The position numbers and the translations under genes were made by a program. 64,000 nt of DNA from Treponema sp. OMZ 838 (lineage in GTDB: Bacteria; Spirochaetota; Spirochaetia; Treponematales; Treponemataceae): positions 2,152,296 through 2,216,295 of the forward strand of contig NZ_CP009227.1 in the NCBI RefSeq assembly GCF_000775995.1, written 5' to 3'. Position 1 is the stretch's first letter, and each line of letters begins with the position of its first letter. Below are positions 9,016 through 16,800 of this stretch, piece by piece. Under the pieces are notes generated by a model, which saw only the letters and a list, made by a program, of their open reading frames with translations, had not been told where the DNA came from and ran no database searches.

Positions 9016-11070
9016 TTACAGGGTTCTTACACCGGATTTGCGTCCCCGGCGTCCTTTGCTTGCCGTACTATCAACAGCACCCGCTTTCTTCGTTTTAGCG
9101 GTACCTCTGCGTCCGCGGGTTGCGGCCGGTGTTCTGCTCACGGTTTCAGCGGCAGGTGCCTCCAAACTCGGAGTTTCGTTTAACACATCGAGGAACTGAG
9201 CGCGCCCGCTCGGTGTTCCCGCAGCAGGTTCATCCTCTTCGCCTGAACCGAAGGTCTGTGCAATATCTGCACGAACTGTTGAGCGGCGGCGGCTGAAGGA
9301 AGCAAATGCCTGATCCATAAAGCCTTTGGAAACGCCATGGAGGAATTCGTTTAAGACGTTTGCCATACCGTCAAGAGTTGCCTTCTTGCGTTTGATGGAG
9401 GTGATATCCACGTCAAGCAAGAGACCCGGCTGCATGTGGAACGGGTTGATGAGGTAGTCGAACTTGTTGAATTCAGCCTCGAGGAAGGCGAGCCGTTCTT
9501 CCATAACACGGCGTTCAACAGGGTACTGATAATCATACATTTTCTTGAGCCGTTCACGCATGATTACAAGCTTCTTGCGCATCTTGTCTTTTTCGTAGAC
9601 AAACGTGCGGTTCATTTTTTCGACGTCGGTTTCAGCTGCATTGACAAACGAAATTTCGTCCCAGACTTTTGCAATATCCTTATAGGCGGGTTCACCCTTC
9701 GGCATCTTGTACTTCTTCTGGATGTGCTTTTCGTAGAGCTTTGCCAAATCGCCGAAATCGGTAATACGTACCATGAACTTCGACTTGTCATACTGGGTCT
9801 GTAATACGTCCCAGAGGTGCTCGACTTCGGTTTCAAATGAACGAACCATAACCTCATACGCTTTGCGCTCTTCAAGCAGCTGGGCATTATCGTAGTAGCG
9901 TAGACGAATCTGGTAGCGTTCGTCGGGGAGGTTTGCAACGTTCGTATCATCGTATTCGCGCAACAGCAACTCACGGGCGTTCTTCAAGTTTTCAATGTAC
10001 TGATATCCCATCTTAGAGGTGTCAAGAATTGAAGTTAACGAGTTAATTGCCGTGTTAAAGCCGCGGTTACGGATGTTTTCGATATCGATGATGTGTTTGA
10101 TATTCTCACGCACATTGAGCTGATCGAAAGTCTCCGGATCAATTTCCGCTCGCAAGTTTGCGATGCGTTCCATCAATTCCTTTGAAACTACCGAATAGCG
10201 CTTGCTTTCAGGATTTTCAACATCATCGTCGGTAACATCGAGAACTTTTCCCATCTTCTTGAAGATGATTTCACTGTCGGTCATCTCTTCTTTGCCTTCG
10301 TCGATAAGTTCATCTTTTAATACTTCGATTTCTTTATCGATGAGGTTCATCAGGTGGCCGGAGAGCAAATCTTTGATTAAGTATTCAACCGTTGCCTGAT
10401 ACTGGAAAATCGGGCTGATAAGCTCGGTGTCGAGAATGTTGACTGAAAGTTTTACATCTGTTACCGTTTTGGGCTTAATGATGTTGTCTTTAAACGCACA
10501 CTTTACAATTGAGTAAGCGTTTTCACCGCGGACGAAAGCACCGACGTCGGTTTTCTGACGCAGAAGCGAATTGGTCAGTGTTTCCAAATCGTTGATTCCG
10601 CGCTGTACGTGTCCTTGCAGGTGTCCGTACATATTGACGATCGATTTTTCGATTTCACCGGTATTGAACTTATCGGCGCCGCCGACTTCATCCAACAGAG
10701 TTGCGATCTCTTTCGGCGTGTAGCGGTTCAAAACCTTCATTTCTTCCCTATCGATAAATCCGCGGACTTTTTTGAGCATTTCATCTTCTGCGGTTACCAT
10801 ATAGCGGTTGAACATATTCTGATAGTTCTGGTTAAAGTAATTGTATAACTTTTCCTTTAAACCACCCATTATATCCAATCTTTCAAGAACATCTTTGGGT
10901 AGTTTTGTTGATAAGTGATGCAATACTTTATTGGTCTCTTCTTCAATCAGCTGATTCACTTCTTTTTGCTGATCGCGGTAATCCTGCGCCAACGAATTCC
11001 TAGAACCGACAGCACTGGGCTTTTCGGGATGGAATACATTTGGACTTTGAGGTAAATCTAAACTTGCCAT
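9016..11070 (-). CDS. cfpA: Cytoplasmic filament protein CfpA
   Basis: A 684-aa coiled-coil-rich cytoplasmic protein matching the Treponema CfpA family. CfpA forms the ribbon of cytoplasmic filaments running under the inner membrane along the flagella (T. pallidum protein ~678 aa). Visible features are the N terminus [20 protein letters not shown], long charged helices through residues ~30-600 (e.g. [19 protein letters not shown]), and a low-complexity basic Ala/Thr/Arg/Lys-rich C-terminal tail from ~615. It has its own strong promoter and terminator. A GGAGA ribosome-binding site precedes the ATG. The neighbours (VWA protein, pallilysin-like, PPDK-like) match the T. pallidum order as I remember it (Tp0746-Tp0751). 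Confidence 0.9.
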   Translation of the reverse strand: MASLDLPQSPNVFHPEKPSAVGSRNSLAQDYRDQQKEVNQLIEEETNKVLHHLSTKLPKDVLERLDIMGGLKEKLYNYFNQNYQNMFNRYMVTAEDEMLKKVRGFIDREEMKVLNRYTPKEIATLLDEVGGADKFNTGEIEKSIVNMYGHLQGHVQRGINDLETLTNSLLRQKTDVGAFVRGENAYSIVKCAFKDNIIKPKTVTDVKLSVNILDTELISPIFQYQATVEYLIKDLLSGHLMNLIDKEIEVLKDELIDEGKEEMTDSEIIFKKMGKVLDVTDDDVENPESKRYSVVSKELMERIANLRAEIDPETFDQLNVRENIKHIIDIENIRNRGFNTAINSLTSILDTSKMGYQYIENLKNARELLLREYDDTNVANLPDERYQIRLRYYDNAQLLEERKAYEVMVRSFETEVEHLWDVLQTQYDKSKFMVRITDFGDLAKLYEKHIQKKYKMPKGEPAYKDIAKVWDEISFVNAAETDVEKMNRTFVYEKDKMRKKLVIMRERLKKMYDYQYPVERRVMEERLAFLEAEFNKFDYLINPFHMQPGLLLDVDITSIKRKKATLDGMANVLNEFLHGVSKGFMDQAFASFSRRRSTVRADIAQTFGSGEEDEPAAGTPSGRAQFLDVLNETPSLEAPAAETVSRTPAATRGRRGTAKTKKAGAVDSTASKGRRGRKSGVRTL

Positions 11071-11098
11071 CTTACTGTCTCCTTATTGCAGTAGATTT

Positions 11099-11115
11099 AT
11101 ATCCGTGACGGATAT
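11099..11115. repeat. Palindrome in the cfpA 5' leader
   Basis: ATATCCG TGA CGGATAT, a perfect 7-bp inverted repeat between the predicted transcription start and the cfpA ribosome-binding site. Could be an operator or an mRNA stem-loop. Confidence 0.5.
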
Positions 11116-11130
11116 ACTAACACACTTCTC

Positions 11131-11158
11131 ATTATAAGGCTATTTGATAAAATGTAAA
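11131..11158 (-). promoter_or_regulatory. cfpA promoter
   Basis: On the minus strand TTTACA (11153-11158), a 16-nt spacer, then a perfect TATAAT (11131-11136). The predicted start is near 11124, giving a ~54-nt leader. It fits strong expression of an abundant structural protein. Confidence 0.7.
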
Positions 11159-11269
11159 GGCTTCTCCCCCCTTTTTACTTTCTTTTTTTGTAATACTATA
11201 GGTTATATCTAAAAACACGGTGTATTTTTAGAAGGGTGTTATACAATATCTGTAATGAAAGGAGTTATT

Positions 11270-11932
11270 ATGTTGAAAATCAAATCTATTTTCTTTGCTG
11301 TTTCTTTTTTTATTATTTCTTTTACGGTATTTGCCGGTGAAAGAACTATTCCCGTCGATATTTTTTTGATGATTGATAAATCGCAATCAATGAATGAACC
11401 CGGTAAATTCGAGAGTTTGCATAAATGGGTACGCGATACGCTCGTTGCCGAAATGCTGATACCTGATGATTGGATAACTGTCTGGGAATTTTATGAAAAG
11501 CCTCATGAATTACAAACATTAGTTATTAAAAATGAAAACGATCGTAATTCATTGATAAAAACAATCGACAATATTACTCCCAACGGTGCATTTACCGATA
11601 TCGGCAGTGCATTGGATGCAATCCAAGATTCATTAAATAAACGAGGAAAAAACAACCGATATAAAATTTTATTATTGGTAACGGATCTTGAACAAGATGC
11701 GCCGTGGACATCAAAATATCGCGGAAAACAGGAATCGTTTAAAAGTCCGTATCTTGCAGAAGCGCGCATTATCAAACATGATAATTGGTACGAAATAACA
11801 CTGGATATGGATATTCAGGATAAGGTTGTTAAAACGACTCAAGAACTCTATACGAATATTATTGATAATAAGGGAGTGCCCCGTAGTAATGATGACCAAA
11901 ATAAAGTGCTTATCACCGAAGAAAAAAAATAA
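11270..11932 (+). CDS. VWA-domain exported protein, Tp0750 family
   Basis: The start at 11270 (MLKIKSIFFAVSFFIISF) is chosen over the in-frame ATG at 11255 because GAAAGGAG sits 5 nt upstream. The signal peptide ends near FAG. The mature part is a von Willebrand factor A domain with a MIDAS-like metal site: DKSQS (DxSxS) after FLMI, TDIGSALDAI, and VTDLEQDAP. Size and context (between cfpA and a pallilysin-like gene) match T. pallidum Tp0750, reported as a host-component-binding protein. The protease activity described for the T. pallidum protein cannot be inferred here. It is in an operon with the next gene (33-nt gap). Confidence 0.8.
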   Translation: MLKIKSIFFAVSFFIISFTVFAGERTIPVDIFLMIDKSQSMNEPGKFESLHKWVRDTLVAEMLIPDDWITVWEFYEKPHELQTLVIKNENDRNSLIKTIDNITPNGAFTDIGSALDAIQDSLNKRGKNNRYKILLLVTDLEQDAPWTSKYRGKQESFKSPYLAEARIIKHDNWYEITLDMDIQDKVVKTTQELYTNIIDNKGVPRSNDDQNKVLITEEKK

Positions 11933-11965
11933 ATTGCGGAATTATAAAGCAGGGCGTTTTTAAAG

Positions 11966-13399
11966 ATGAAAAAATTGTTTTATATACTTTGCATTGCGGC
12001 GGTTATTGTTATTATCGGTCTATTGACTTATCAGCGTATTGTTCGCCAACGGATGCAGGTAATACCACGGAATGCTCAAACAATTATTCCCGTTGCGCCG
12101 CAATTGCATCAGCAAGAAGTTTCCGCTTCGGAAGTAATACCGGAAACCGTACAATCGGTTATTACGCTGCTCAGCGATGAGGTACTTGTTGAGGATATAC
12201 AAGCGGATCTGAATGGTGATAATAAAGAAGATAAAATTATTGCTGCAAAAAAATTATCCGATCAATTCATCTATCTTTTTATATTTTTACAGGATAATGA
12301 TGCTTACACTTTTACAAGAGCGGCAGAAATAAAAACGGAAGCAACCCATGCGAAAACGCTTTCCGTTTATACGTTAATGGTACAAGAGTACCCATATCCT
12401 GTTATAGCGTATAATGGAATGAATGCCGACAGTATGCAGGTTTTCGGTATGTATGCGTTGGAAATCGATGACAATAAAATGATCAGTATCAATTCTTTAG
12501 CCGGTATACAAGCGGACGGTCAAATTATACTGAAAAATGAACAGAATAATTCGATTTCCGATTATACGATATCTGCATATTATTCCGATAAAGATGCTCC
12601 AAATACGCTCAACCAAATAGAAAAACAATATACATGGAATGCTAAAAAAGAATCTTTTGTGCAAACAAAAGAAATAAAGATTCCCGGAAAAAGAATTGAA
12701 AGTCAATTTCTTCAAAAATTTCAAACAGGGGATAGTAATTCTTTTCAAGAATTTCTTGATGGATTATGGTATCAGCCAAGTGCAAAAAGAGATCAAAACC
12801 GGAGTATCTTTTTTAACCGGTCAGAAAATGAAATCATTTTTTCCGTTGATAATATTCAAGAACTGTTCACTATTGATTCGATAACACCGCGCAGATTCGG
12901 TATTTATTTTTCTACAAAAAATGCTTCTATTTCGAGTATTCATCGGCGCATCAGTATTGAGTTGATTGGAGTTGATGAGGTGCATGTAAGAGTTATCGAT
13001 GATATTGCACGTTTGAAAATCGGTGTTGCATCAAACTGGGATGGAACATACCGAAAAATAAGCAATACCGTACGAGAAGTGCAGAGCAGTACCATGCTTG
13101 ACAATATAAAAAAGATATTAACTGCGGATGAAAAAACATGGGCAAGTGCAGAGGGTTATTCTTTATCTTTTTCGGATAATTCGTATCGCTTGCTGCAAGA
13201 TACGGTGCAGCAATTAGGATGGTATACGATTTTGCAGATAAAAGGTAATACTGTGTTGCAGCTTAAAGACACTGAAAATAATGAGCGCTTTTTTAGTCTT
13301 ATACTTGATAATGCCGGTAAGCGATTAAGCTTAATAGAAGTTTCCGTTACGTTGAGCGGTATTACACCGATTGGAAAATCACCGCTTATATTTGAATAA
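11966..13399 (+). CDS. Pallilysin (Tp0751)-like membrane-anchored protein lacking HEXXH
   Basis: A 477-aa protein with an N-terminal hydrophobic anchor (LFYILCIAAVIVIIGLL). Residues ~50-235 are specific to this longer form (DLNGDNKEDK resembles a calcium-binding/VCBS-type loop). The region ~250-360 (FLDGLWYQP, IIFSVDNIQELF, NASISSIHRRISIEL, VRVIDDIARLKIG, WDGTYRKI) parallels the lipocalin-like domain of T. pallidum Tp0751. Where Tp0751 has HEVIH, this protein reads VDEVH, so the metalloprotease motif is absent. That agrees with what I recall about pallilysin orthologues outside T. pallidum. The residues after ~365 form another soluble segment of unknown role. Confidence 0.78.
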   Translation: MKKLFYILCIAAVIVIIGLLTYQRIVRQRMQVIPRNAQTIIPVAPQLHQQEVSASEVIPETVQSVITLLSDEVLVEDIQADLNGDNKEDKIIAAKKLSDQFIYLFIFLQDNDAYTFTRAAEIKTEATHAKTLSVYTLMVQEYPYPVIAYNGMNADSMQVFGMYALEIDDNKMISINSLAGIQADGQIILKNEQNNSISDYTISAYYSDKDAPNTLNQIEKQYTWNAKKESFVQTKEIKIPGKRIESQFLQKFQTGDSNSFQEFLDGLWYQPSAKRDQNRSIFFNRSENEIIFSVDNIQELFTIDSITPRRFGIYFSTKNASISSIHRRISIELIGVDEVHVRVIDDIARLKIGVASNWDGTYRKISNTVREVQSSTMLDNIKKILTADEKTWASAEGYSLSFSDNSYRLLQDTVQQLGWYTILQIKGNTVLQLKDTENNERFFSLILDNAGKRLSLIEVSVTLSGITPIGKSPLIFE

Positions 13400-13426
13400 G
13401 CTTTTGAGATGCATACCGTAACATAT

Positions 13427-13465
13427 CCGCGAGGCAGAGCTTTTGTATAAAATTCTACCTCGCGG
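13427..13465. terminator. Hairpin between convergent pallilysin-like and thiolase genes
   Basis: CCGCGAGG (13427-13434) pairs perfectly with CCTCGCGG (13458-13465). The flanks AGA/TCT extend it. There is no poly-U tract, so this is a probable bidirectional transcription barrier rather than a classical terminator. Confidence 0.45.
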
Positions 13466-13524
13466 AATATCGCAGAATACCGCGTCTTGACTTTGACTGT
13501 TTCGGCAGCGGAATGTGTTTTATC

Positions 13525-14733
13525 TTATCGTTTTACAATAACGGCAGTACCTTGACCTCCGCCGATACACAGAGAAGCAAGACCGAGCTTTTTATCCGAT
13601 CGAATCATTTCGTGCAGGAGGGTTACTAAAATACGATTGCCCGAAGCTCCTACCGGATGTCCAAGCGCAATGGCGCCGCCGTTGACGTTCGTTCGTTTTA
13701 ATAGAGCATCACGATCAACACCGTGCTCCTGTACCAATTCATGGATAACACCTAGAGACTGAGCCGCAAATGCCTCATTCAATTCAATCAGTTCCATATC
13801 GGAAAGTTTCAGCGATGCATAGTTTAATGCATTACGGATTGCCGGAACGGGACCTAATCCCATTACGAGCGGGTCGACGCCGCCTTGCCCGATGCCGATA
13901 ATTTCCGCAAGAGGTTTTAGGTTATATTTCTTTACGGCTGCTTCACTTGCAATCAGTACAAAAGAAGCTCCGTCATTTATTCCCGATGCATTGCCCGCTG
14001 TAACGGTACCGTCGCTTTTAAAGGCAGGTTTGAGCTTTGCAAGTTTTTCGAGGTCGGTGGTACGATTGGGGTATTCGTCGGTGTCAAAAACGATATCGCC
14101 TTTTTTATTATGGATGATAATCGGAACTATTTCGTTTTTAAATTTGCCTGCATCGATAGCGGCAATCGCTTTTTGCTGGGAGGCGAATGCAAATTCATCC
14201 TGCTCTGCTCTGGTAATATTGAATTTTGCCGCGATGTTTTCGGCTGTAATTCCCATGTGGATATTTGCACGGGCATCGGTTAAGGCGTCATAAATCATGT
14301 GATCGACCGCCTGCCAGTTTCCCATCTTATTTCCGCTGCGGGTATTTGCGGGTACGAGATACGGAGCAAGAGACATTGATTCTACACCGCCTGCAACAAC
14401 AATATCATTAAAGCCCGCTTGAATAGACATGACCGCTTCCATAACCGTCCGCAAGCCGGAACCGCAGACCATATTGGTTGAATGAGCGCACACGGTTTCG
14501 GGGATTCCCGCTTCCAATGCGATGGTACGTCCGATATTTTGTCCGAGTCCGGCGCCGAGTACGTTACCGCAAATAAGCTCCGAAACCTGATCGGGCTTTA
14601 CCTTTGCATCTTCCAGCAGCGCTTTTACTACTGCTGAACCCATGTCTTTAGGCTGTACGGCGGATAATCCGCCGAGGAATTTCCCGATAGCAGTACGTTT
14701 TGCACTGACAATATACGATTTTGATAATGTCAT
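13525..14733 (-). CDS. Acetyl-CoA C-acetyltransferase (thiolase)
   Basis: Thiolase II family, 402 aa. It condenses two acetyl-CoA to acetoacetyl-CoA or the reverse, in the cytoplasm. The active-site residues are all present: the nucleophilic Cys in NMVCGSGLRT (~res 90), His in ALGHPVGASG, and Cys in the terminal CIGGGQG motif. The substrate-loop sequences GGVESMSLAPY and NASGINDGAS are canonical. A strong AGGAGG ribosome-binding site lies 6 nt before the ATG. It stands alone with no butyrate- or mevalonate-pathway partner beside it, so pathway direction is not evident. Its upstream region carries TTCTAAA/TTTAGAA boxes shared with the divergent DUF1284 gene. Confidence 0.93.
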   Translation of the reverse strand: MTLSKSYIVSAKRTAIGKFLGGLSAVQPKDMGSAVVKALLEDAKVKPDQVSELICGNVLGAGLGQNIGRTIALEAGIPETVCAHSTNMVCGSGLRTVMEAVMSIQAGFNDIVVAGGVESMSLAPYLVPANTRSGNKMGNWQAVDHMIYDALTDARANIHMGITAENIAAKFNITRAEQDEFAFASQQKAIAAIDAGKFKNEIVPIIIHNKKGDIVFDTDEYPNRTTDLEKLAKLKPAFKSDGTVTAGNASGINDGASFVLIASEAAVKKYNLKPLAEIIGIGQGGVDPLVMGLGPVPAIRNALNYASLKLSDMELIELNEAFAAQSLGVIHELVQEHGVDRDALLKRTNVNGGAIALGHPVGASGNRILVTLLHEMIRSDKKLGLASLCIGGGQGTAVIVKR

Positions 14734-14780
14734 TTTTGACCTCCTAGAAATCCGGGGAATATGTTTACGTTAAAGAAAAT

Positions 14781-14814
14781 TTCTAAAAACTTTGGTTTAT
14801 GAAGTAATTTAGAA
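14781..14814. promoter_or_regulatory. Paired TTCTAAA / TTTAGAA boxes upstream of thiolase
   Basis: TTCTAAA (14781-14787) and TTTAGAA (14808-14814) form a spaced inverted repeat between the thiolase start and the divergent promoter. The same two heptamers recur at 14989-15007. Confidence 0.4.
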
Positions 14815-14893
14815 CTATCCTTTAGTTAGGATAAATCCCCTGTATGATTCTATCATATCACGCTTACAACAATCTGACTATATTAGGCGATCA

Positions 14894-14910
14894 GGGTAAA
14901 CGCATCAGGC
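14894..14910 (-). repeat. Copy of the GCCTGATGCGTTTACCC dispersed repeat
   Basis: A perfect copy, on the minus strand, of the 17-mer found also at 22286-22302 and 22497-22513, with a two-mismatch copy at 46778-46794. It is followed by a run of T/A as in the other copies. Confidence 0.6.
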
Positions 14911-14950
14911 GGTTTTTTATCAGCCCTAATTATTCTACGAGAATGTTTTC

Positions 14951-15007
14951 TTGTATGACGGTTTGCTCTTTGATATAATTCGGAACAATTTAGAATGAAT
15001 TTCTAAA
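14951..15007 (+). promoter_or_regulatory. Promoter and candidate operator of the DUF1284 gene
   Basis: TTGTAT (14951-14956), 17-nt spacer, TATAAT (14974-14979), predicted start ~14986. Immediately downstream lies the inverted repeat TTTAGAATGAATTTCTAAA (14989-15007), well placed for a repressor. Confidence 0.55.
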
Positions 15008-15032
15008 ATACACATTGCAAGGAATATCATAC

Positions 15033-15434
15033 ATGGAAACACTCTGTCTGCGTCCGCACCATCTGTTATGCACCCGTGCATTTAAAGGTAACGGCTATTC
15101 TCCCGCATTTGTTGAAAATATGCAGCGTGTTATCGATCGGTTAAAAACCGGCTGCGATATTACCTTAGTGACAGGCGTCGATGCCATTTGCGCCCTATGT
15201 CCCGAAAGAATCGGCAATCACTGCCGCTCGGAAGCAAAAGTAATGGGCTTTGATGAAGCTGTTCTATCGCAGCTCGGATTGGAAAGAAAAACATATACTT
15301 ATACCGAAATAGAAAAGGTACTTACAGCCCGATTAACCGAACCCGTATACGAGTGCATTTGCCGTGGCTGTGAATGGAAGCAAACCGGCATCTGCTGTTA
15401 CGCTGATGTAAAACGGTCTTTACTCGCAAAATAA
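15033..15434 (+). CDS. DUF1284 family cysteine-rich protein
   Basis: A 133-aa protein of the DUF1284 (COG3543) family, of unknown function. The ATG at 15033 (METLCLRPHHLLC) is chosen over the in-frame TTG at 15015 because family members start with the L-R-x-HHLLC motif and AAGGA lies 9 nt upstream. Cysteines are clustered: CALCPE...HC in the middle and CICRGCEWKQTGICC at the end, suggesting metal or Fe-S binding (inference). It is monocistronic, driven by the TTGTAT/TATAAT promoter with a palindromic box. Confidence 0.82.
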   Translation: METLCLRPHHLLCTRAFKGNGYSPAFVENMQRVIDRLKTGCDITLVTGVDAICALCPERIGNHCRSEAKVMGFDEAVLSQLGLERKTYTYTEIEKVLTARLTEPVYECICRGCEWKQTGICCYADVKRSLLAK

Positions 15435-15638
15435 AATATGGAATGCTATAATAAAAATACAGTGCATTTTTGAAAGTAAGATGAAACTGTGACGATCGGA
15501 CTCAAGATGTCTGATTTTTACGGTGAATTTCAGCGGAAATTTTTTTTTAATTTTGCACAGCACAGGAAAAACTCAAAAAATTTGACTTTCTTTAGCCAAA
15601 AATCTCCAAAAGTCGCATAAGGACTGTAGGAGGCAAAT

Positions 15639-16520
15639 ATGCAAAAATTACCGAATATCCCAATGCGTTTCACCGCACGAAACGACTACGCATTCAAAAA
15701 GCTCTTTGGTACCGAGGAAAATAAAGACATCATGATTGAATTCCTCTCTTTGGTTACCCTTTTGAGCACAGATGATTTTGACGATGTTCGTATCGAAAAC
15801 AGTGAACAGATTCCCCGATTCTACAACGATAAAACCGGGCGGCTCGATATAAAAATCCGCTTACGCGACGGCCGTAAAATCGATGTAGAGATGCAGAATA
15901 CCTATTTTGATTATTATCCTAAACGCAGTATCTTTTACTGTTCTAAACTGATCCATGAACATTTTATGAGCGGCTTCCAGTATGCGCAGTTGAAAAAGTG
16001 TATTGCAATCAATGTGCTGAATAGCCCGTTTAAGCTGAGTGAAAAGATACATTCAATCTATCAGATACGGGAAACGGAAGAACAAACACTCTTGGATGAG
16101 CTTTTGGAGATTCACTTTTTAGACTTAACAAAGCTGCAAAAAGAGAATTTGACAAGCCTAGAAAAATGGCTTATGTTTATCAAAACAGACAGTAAGGAGG
16201 AGCGGTCTATGCTCGCACAAGGGAATCCTGTAATGGCGAAGGCAAACAAAGTAATGGATATCTTTTATCTAGATGAGCAAGAGCGGAAGCGGTATGAGGC
16301 AGCGTGGGAATATGAAAGCGACCGGCTCTCGATGATAAGCGAGTCTGAACGGAAAGGTCTTGAACGCGGGAGAGCTGAAGGCAAATCGCTCGGTCTTGCC
16401 GAAGGTTCCCGCCAAAAAGCGCTCGAAACGGCAAAAACCATGCTTACAATGGGCTATCCCCTTAGCGATATTTGTAAAATTGTAGGACTCCCTCAAGCAG
16501 AAGTGGAAGCACTTAAATAA
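15639..16520 (+). CDS. Rpn family PD-(D/E)XK nuclease/putative transposase
   Basis: A 293-aa member of the Rpn/PD-(D/E)XK transposase-like family (PF12784 type), which promotes RecA-independent recombination in characterised relatives. It begins NDYAFKKLFGTEENKDIMIEFL. The nuclease core shows GRLDIKIRLRDGRKIDVEMQ (D...ExQ), intact. The C-terminal tail is a charged helix ending in ETAKTMLTMGYPLSDICKI, a cassette shared almost verbatim with the Rpn gene at 46.7 kb. An AGGAGG ribosome-binding site sits before the ATG. The upstream ~30 bp (CAAAAGTCGCATAAGGA) recurs at 16585 before a decayed copy. No terminal inverted repeats were seen. Confidence 0.85.
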   Translation: MQKLPNIPMRFTARNDYAFKKLFGTEENKDIMIEFLSLVTLLSTDDFDDVRIENSEQIPRFYNDKTGRLDIKIRLRDGRKIDVEMQNTYFDYYPKRSIFYCSKLIHEHFMSGFQYAQLKKCIAINVLNSPFKLSEKIHSIYQIRETEEQTLLDELLEIHFLDLTKLQKENLTSLEKWLMFIKTDSKEERSMLAQGNPVMAKANKVMDIFYLDEQERKRYEAAWEYESDRLSMISESERKGLERGRAEGKSLGLAEGSRQKALETAKTMLTMGYPLSDICKIVGLPQAEVEALK

Positions 16521-16584
16521 ATTTTAATTTAAGGAATGATGAATTTTTGATGTGAATTATAGTAATTTTTCCAGCCATTTTCCT

Positions 16585-16675
16585 CCAAAAGTCGCATAAG
16601 GATTGTAGGAGGCTGAAAATGAGCAAATCCCACAGCAGCCCAATGCGGTTCACCGCTCAAAACGACTACGCATTT
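16585..16675 (+). pseudogene. 5' remnant of a second Rpn nuclease gene
   Basis: The upstream leader CAAAAGTCGCATAAGGA plus the first ~18 codons (ATG at 16619; MSKSHSSPMRFTAQNDYAF) are homologous to the gene at 15639. Homology then stops abruptly within the CATTTC sequence and an 18-bp tandem repeat follows. A truncated duplicate. Confidence 0.75.
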
Positions 16676-16682
16676 CTTTCCA

Positions 16683-16718
16683 TTGTACATCCGTGTACAC
16701 TTGTACATCCGTGTACAC
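16683..16718. repeat. Two tandem copies of an 18-bp unit
   Basis: TTGTACATCCGTGTACAC occurs twice head to tail (16683-16700, 16701-16718). Each unit contains imperfect GTACA dyads like those in the hairpin array at 22.4-22.95 kb. Confidence 0.85.
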
Positions 16719-16763
16719 TTTTAATGATGCAACGAAGTAGATGCGCCGTATATTTTCAAAAGA

Positions 16764-16792
16764 TTGACTGATTTTGTCCCGAACACTATAAT
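16764..16792 (+). promoter_or_regulatory. metG promoter (leaderless)
   Basis: TTGACT (16764-16769), 17-nt spacer, TATAAT (16787-16792). The predicted +1 at 16799 leaves at most 2 nt before the ATG at 16801. There is no room for a Shine-Dalgarno sequence. Confidence 0.7.
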
Positions 16793-16800
16793 AGCCCGAT

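Noticed and set aside
9436..9804. 122-aa ORF antisense to cfpA
   Set aside because: A shadow of the CfpA coding frame; no ribosome-binding site or family signature.
11966..13399. Active pallilysin metalloprotease
   Set aside because: The HEXXH motif is absent (VDEVH at the aligned position).
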